From positions 1,240,001 through 1,304,000 of the forward strand of contig NZ_CP107772.1 in assembly GCF_036345155.1 (NCBI RefSeq): a DNA stretch of 64,000 bases. The letters run 5' to 3'. The translations under genes were made by a program, and so were the position numbers. The notes beneath the pieces are model-generated. The model saw only the letters and a program-made list of their open reading frames with translations, was not told where the DNA came from and did no database searches. The DNA is from Streptomyces sp. NBC_00582. Lineage in GTDB: Bacteria > Actinomycetota > Actinomycetes > Streptomycetales > Streptomycetaceae. Positions 58,421-64,000 of this stretch are shown piece by piece (the stretch's first letter is position 1; each line of letters begins with the position of its first letter).

Positions 58421-59224
58421 ATGAACGATCACCCGTCGTCAGCCCACGGTCCGCAGGAGGTCCTCTCCACCCACGCCGTGTTCGGCGCGCCCTGCTGGGT
58501 GAGTCTGACCAGCCGCGATCTGGAGGCCACCCAGGAGTTCTACGGGGCCGTCCTCGGCTGGCGGTGGCGGCGCGGCACTCTGGGCGGCCACTTCCGCACC
58601 GCGCTGGTCGACGACGTCCCGGTCGCCGGGATCGCCGCCGTCGCCGCGATGTGGCAGATGGCGGTGGCGTGGACGCCGTATTTCGCCGTGCCCAGCGCCG
58701 ACGAGGCGGCCTCCCGGGCCCGGGAGCGTGGCGGGACCGTGGCCGTGGGGCCGATCTCGCTGCCGCCGGGCCGGGCGGCACTGCTGGCCGACCGGGAGGG
58801 CGCGACCTTCGGCGTCTGGGAGGGCAAGCTGATCGGCAACTGGGAGGCCTGGCGGCAGGCCGCCCCCTCCTTCATCAGACTCCACACCCGTGACGCGTTC
58901 GACTCCGCGATCTTCTACGGCGAGATCCTCGACTGGGCCACGGACCGGCCCGGGTGCTGCGAGGTCCGGTACGAGGGGGGCGAGGTCGTGCTGCGCAGTG
59001 GGGGTGATGTGGTGGCCCGGATCGAGTCCGGGGCGTTGGAGGCGGCCCCCGATCCGACCATTCGGCCGCACTGGCAGGTGCATTTCGCCGTCGGCGATGT
59101 CGCGGGGTGTGCTCGGACCGCGGAGAAGCACGGGGGGAGCGTGTTGCGGGAGTCCGGGGACGAGGCGATTCTGCGGGATCCGGACGGGGCGCAGTTCACT
59201 GTGACCTCGCGGCGCCAACGGTGA
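58421..59224 (+). CDS. VOC-family protein with two glyoxalase-like domains
   Basis: A 267-residue protein starting at ATG 58421. The first VOC domain covers about 20-140 (PCWVSLTSRDLEATQEFYGAVLGW); the second covers about 145-262 (SFIRLHTRDAFDSAIFYGEILDW). The two halves have the beta-alpha-beta-beta-beta pattern of glyoxalase/bleomycin resistance proteins. Substrate and metal ligands are not certain. It diverges from the ANTAR gene and ends before a common Streptomyces intergenic repeat. Confidence 0.88.
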   Translation: MNDHPSSAHGPQEVLSTHAVFGAPCWVSLTSRDLEATQEFYGAVLGWRWRRGTLGGHFRTALVDDVPVAGIAAVAAMWQMAVAWTPYFAVPSADEAASRARERGGTVAVGPISLPPGRAALLADREGATFGVWEGKLIGNWEAWRQAAPSFIRLHTRDAFDSAIFYGEILDWATDRPGCCEVRYEGGEVVLRSGGDVVARIESGALEAAPDPTIRPHWQVHFAVGDVAGCARTAEKHGGSVLRESGDEAILRDPDGAQFTVTSRRQR

Positions 59225-59255
59225 GGTCGGGTCGTCATTCGGGTGCGGGTGCGTA

Positions 59256-59309
59256 GGGGCTCGTCGCGCGGTCCCCGCGCCCCTGAACGAGGGGGCGCTG
59301 CGCGCCCCT

Positions 59310-59310
<1 letters not shown>
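59256..59310. repeat. Streptomyces-type intergenic GGGGCTCGTCGCGC repeat/terminator
   Basis: The sequence GGGGCTCGTCGCGCGGTCCC then CGCGCCCCTGAACGAGGGGG and GCGCTGCGCGCCCC matches a short sequence family found between convergent genes in many Streptomyces genomes. It holds two hairpins, the second (GGGGCGC/GCGCCCC) acting as a terminator for both the VOC and glgX transcripts. Recognition is from memory of the family, not a search. Confidence 0.6.
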
Positions 59311-61453
<2,143 letters not shown>

Positions 61454-61457
<4 letters not shown>

Positions 61458-61963
61458 CGGGCGTCCTCCAGGACCCGCTCCTCGACCGCCGGCGCGGCCA
61501 GTGCCGTCACCGGGAGGGCACGGGGCACCGGTCGCCCCTCGCGCAGGCTGGGCGACGGCGCGGTCGGCACCAGCGGGACGCGCTCGCCGGAACGGGCGCG
61601 CTGCGAGAACCAGATGACCTTGCCGCCGGTGTCCGTGGCGCAGCAGCCCCAGCCGTCGCTCATCGCGGCGATCTGTTCCAGGCAGCTCCGCAGGTCCTGG
61701 TCCGGGCGCAGCTCACGGTCGTTGCCGCCGACGGCCGTGATCAGATGCTGCCCGTTCCACCACATCTCGATCGAGAGGCACTTGTCCGTAGCGTGCCGGT
61801 CGATGGCCTTCAACAGCATCCCGGTGCCGCCGCAGACAGGGGCGACCAGGTTCTCGAGGTCCCAGTACCTCAGATGGGCGGCCAGGATCCGGCCGACCTG
61901 TCCGACGCGCTCCGGACTGACGTCCACGTCGAGGTGGTAATAGCAGGGAACTGCGGTCTTCAT
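61454..61963 (-). CDS. Small protein, degenerate GHKL ATPase-like, coupled to glgX
   Basis: A 169-residue protein ([20 protein letters not shown]). The part to about residue 125 has the helix-strand pattern of RsbW/SpoIIAB-like ATPases seen in Streptomyces regulators ([50 protein letters not shown]), but the N box lacks the ENA consensus. The C-terminal 45 residues are disordered. It is the first gene of a two-gene operon with glgX. A regulatory role toward glycogen metabolism is plausible; family identity is tentative. Confidence 0.6.
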
Positions 61964-62189
61964 CGTCGTTGGCTCCTCACCGGCGAGGCTCCCGCTCCGT
62001 GGGCCCTCACGGGCCGAATATACGGAGGGTGAGCGCTGATCGCTTCTGAGTCACCTCCCACAGTGCGGGCGTTAGTCCATTCGTGCAACACGAGCGCACT
62101 CCCGGGTGATTGAAGATCCAACAAGACGCTGGGTGTCGGCGCGTGCACCATGAGTGAAACATTCATCGAGCCCGAAAGGTGACTGCGTC

Positions 62190-62489
62190 ATGCTGCTACC
62201 GGCCAAGACCGAGGTCGCCAGGCAGTTGCGGCGGTACCGGGCGTGGGAGCGCGTCATGCTCGCCTCCCCGGCCGACCGCGCGGTGCGGGCCACCTTCGAG
62301 GACTCGGGCTACACCCTGTGTGTGCTCATGGGAAAGCGCTGCGCGCGCGAGGCCGCCGACGCGGCGGAGCGGTATCTGCGCACCACGCTCGCCGTCTATC
62401 TGCAGGAGCAGGACGGTCGGCCGCGGCCGACCGGGGCCGTGCGTCGCGGCGGCCGGGCGGTGGCCCGGCTCTCCGCGGCGGCGCCGTGA
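62190..62489 (+). CDS. DUF5133 family protein
   Basis: A 99-residue protein. ATG 62190 (MLLPAKTEVARQLRRYRAWE) has AAAGGTGA upstream. The DUF5133 pattern is present: VARQLRRYRAWERVMLASPA then FEDSGYTLCVLMGKRCAREAADAAERYL. These small helical proteins are widespread in Streptomyces with no established function. Its TGA overlaps an in-frame GTG (62486) that could start an N-terminal extension of glgE, so co-translation is possible. Confidence 0.82.
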   Translation: MLLPAKTEVARQLRRYRAWERVMLASPADRAVRATFEDSGYTLCVLMGKRCAREAADAAERYLRTTLAVYLQEQDGRPRPTGAVRRGGRAVARLSAAAP

Positions 62490-62683
62490 GGGCGGCCCCG
62501 TTCCGGTCCGGGAACGGGAGCCGGGCGGCGGGCCCGGCGGACACCACCATGACGGGCCCGGCCTCGGGCCCGGCGGACAACTCGACGACAGGCCCGGTGG
62601 CGGGGCGGACGGACGACCCGGAGCAGAACCGCGCGGCCGATCCGCCCGTTAGCCCGGCCATGAGCACAACGAAGGTGAGACGA

Positions 62684-64000
62684 ATGAGCCCGACCCCTGT
62701 CATCGGCCGGATCCCGGTCCGCGACGTGCGGCCCGTGGTGGAGGGCGGCAGACGCCCGGCCAAGGCCGTCCCGGGGGAGAGCTTCCAGGTGACGGCGACC
62801 GTGTTCCGGGAGGGGCATGACGCGGTGGCCGCCAACGTCGTCCTGCGCGGGCCCAAGGGCCGACGCGGTCCGTGGACGCCGATGCGTGAACTCGCCCCGG
62901 GCAGCGACCTCTGGGGCGCCGAGGTCACCCCGGACGCTCCCGGCCGGTGGACGTACGCCGTCGAGGCCTGGAGCGACCCGATCACCACCTGGCGCCGCAC
63001 GGCGGGCATCAAGGTCCCGGCCGGTGTCGACGTGGGGCTGGTCCTGGAGGAGGGCGCCGAGCTCCACGAGCGCGCGGCGGCCGGGGTACCGAGGGGCCGG
63101 GCCCGTACGACGGTCCTCAAGGCGGCGCGGACGCTGGGCGACGACTCCCTGCCGGTCGCGACCCGGTGGGCGGCGGCGCTGACGCCGGAGGTCGACGCGG
63201 TCCTCACCCGGTACCCGCTGCGGGAACTGCTCTCCGCCTCCGACCCGTTGCCCCTGCTGGTCGAGCGCGAACGCGCCCTGTACGGCTCCTGGTACGAGTT
63301 CTTCCCCCGCTCCGAGGGCACCGCCGACACCCCGCACGGCACCTTCCGCACCGCCGCCCGACGGCTGCCCGCCATCGCCGCCATGGGCTTCGACGTCGTC
63401 TACCTCCCCCCGATCCACCCCATCGGCACCACCTTCCGCAAGGGCCGCAACAACACCCTGCACGCCACCCCCGACGACGTCGGCGTCCCCTGGGCCATCG
63501 GCTCCCCCGAAGGCGGCCACGACGCCGTCCACCCCGACCTCGGCACCCTCGACGACTTCGCCCGCTTCGTCGAACAGGCCGCGGCCCTCGGCATGGAGAT
63601 CGCCCTCGACCTCGCCCTGCAGTGCTCACCGGACCACCCCTGGGTGCACAAACACCCCGAGTGGTTCCACCACCGCCCCGACGGCACCATCGCCCACGCG
63701 GAGAACCCCCCGAAGAAGTACCAGGACATCTACCCCATCGCCTTCGACGCCGACCTCGACGGCCTGATCGCCGAGACCCTGCGCGTCCTGCGCCACTGGA
63801 TGGCCTACGGCGTGCGGATCTTCCGCGTCGACAACCCCCACACCAAACCCGTCGTGTTCTGGGAACGCGTCATCGCCGACATCAACCGCACCGACCCCGA
63901 CGTCCTCTTCCTCGCCGAGGCCTTCACCCGCCCCGCGATGATGCACACCCTCGCCCAGATCGGCTTCCAGCAGTCCTACACCTACTTCACCTGGCGCACC
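62684..64000 (+). CDS. glgE: Maltosyltransferase GlgE, 3' part beyond window
   Basis: The open frame runs off the right edge with 439 residues present. The protein starts MSPTPVIGRIPVRDVRPVV behind GAAGGTGAGACG; ATG 62660 or GTG 62486 would give extensions. The N-terminal beta-sandwich is followed by a GH13_3 barrel with IHPIGTTFRKGRNN, LDLALQCSPDHPWV, FRVDNPHTKPVVFWE (nucleophile D) and LFLAEAFTRP (acid/base E). GlgE adds maltose from maltose-1-phosphate to alpha-1,4-glucans. Motifs are essentially identical to known Streptomyces GlgE. Pep2 and GlgB are expected downstream. Confidence 0.95.
   Translation, partial: MSPTPVIGRIPVRDVRPVVEGGRRPAKAVPGESFQVTATVFREGHDAVAANVVLRGPKGRRGPWTPMRELAPGSDLWGAEVTPDAPGRWTYAVEAWSDPITTWRRTAGIKVPAGVDVGLVLEEGAELHERAAAGVPRGRARTTVLKAARTLGDDSLPVATRWAAALTPEVDAVLTRYPLRELLSASDPLPLLVERERALYGSWYEFFPRSEGTADTPHGTFRTAARRLPAIAAMGFDVVYLPPIHPIGTTFRKGRNNTLHATPDDVGVPWAIGSPEGGHDAVHPDLGTLDDFARFVEQAAALGMEIALDLALQCSPDHPWVHKHPEWFHHRPDGTIAHAENPPKKYQDIYPIAFDADLDGLIAETLRVLRHWMAYGVRIFRVDNPHTKPVVFWERVIADINRTDPDVLFLAEAFTRPAMMHTLAQIGFQQSYTYFTWRT

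Overview
The window is about 64 kb of very GC-rich actinobacterial chromosome. Streptomyces is the best fit: a complete conservon (cvnABCD plus two P450s), GlgE/GlgX storage metabolism, DUF5133, a SigB-type sigma factor, GTG and TTG starts, many TGA stops and very scarce CTAG. Many secreted enzymes, orphan regulators, transposons and decayed genes suggest an adaptive region such as a chromosome arm; that placement is inference. No tRNA, rRNA, CRISPR array or replication origin was seen.

Layout. 1-7.5 kb: a truncated hypothetical gene, a membrane protein with a restriction-endonuclease-like domain, a secreted M4 metalloprotease, a small secreted protein, a flavodoxin-like reductase, a Roadblock protein, an ArsR regulator and a DUF3500 protein. 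7.5-9.8 kb: an IS630 element, a 163-bp MITE and an IS481 element stacked on CTAG sites. 10-16.3 kb: a small stress-type protein, a hypothetical protein and the conservon. 16.4-20 kb: PucR, MarR and TetR regulators, an MFS relic and a YciO-type protein. 20-28.3 kb: secreted hydrolases (S8 protease, GH64 glucanase, second M4 protease) and a dienelactone hydrolase. 28.6-36 kb: an MHYT protein, then a probable organosulfur island (three LLM flavin monooxygenases, a TauD dioxygenase, a Cys-containing leader peptide) with a phosphoesterase. 36-41 kb: aldo/keto reductase, stand-alone LigD phosphoesterase domain, PAS-GAF-SpoIIE-ATPase phosphatase, peroxiredoxin with DoxX, and a broken AraC gene. 41.2-46.5 kb: a P450/ferredoxin/ferredoxin-reductase cassette flanked by two paralogous MarR regulators, a response regulator and the second MITE copy. 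46.7-54.6 kb: SGNH hydrolase, alcohol dehydrogenase, a histidine kinase whose partner regulator is a pseudogene, DNA ligase, NPP1-type secreted protein and a lone hemC. 54.8-59.2 kb: MarR-ABC exporter operon, SigB-type sigma factor, ANTAR and VOC proteins. 59.3-64 kb: glgX operon, DUF5133 protein and the start of glgE, which runs off the right edge.

How parts work together. The conservon should form a membrane-associated G-protein-like signalling unit with two P450s as output. The P450, ferredoxin and reductase form a self-contained electron-transfer chain. The leader peptide, two LLM enzymes and TauD point to sulfur scavenging under cysteine control. GlgX and GlgE belong to alpha-glucan turnover. 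The most unusual signal is the CTAG system: two near-identical MITEs and two insertion sequences sit at CTAG, and both MITEs sit exactly on the TAG stop of a host gene and restore it. Both transposase genes also take their own stop codon from the target CTAG.
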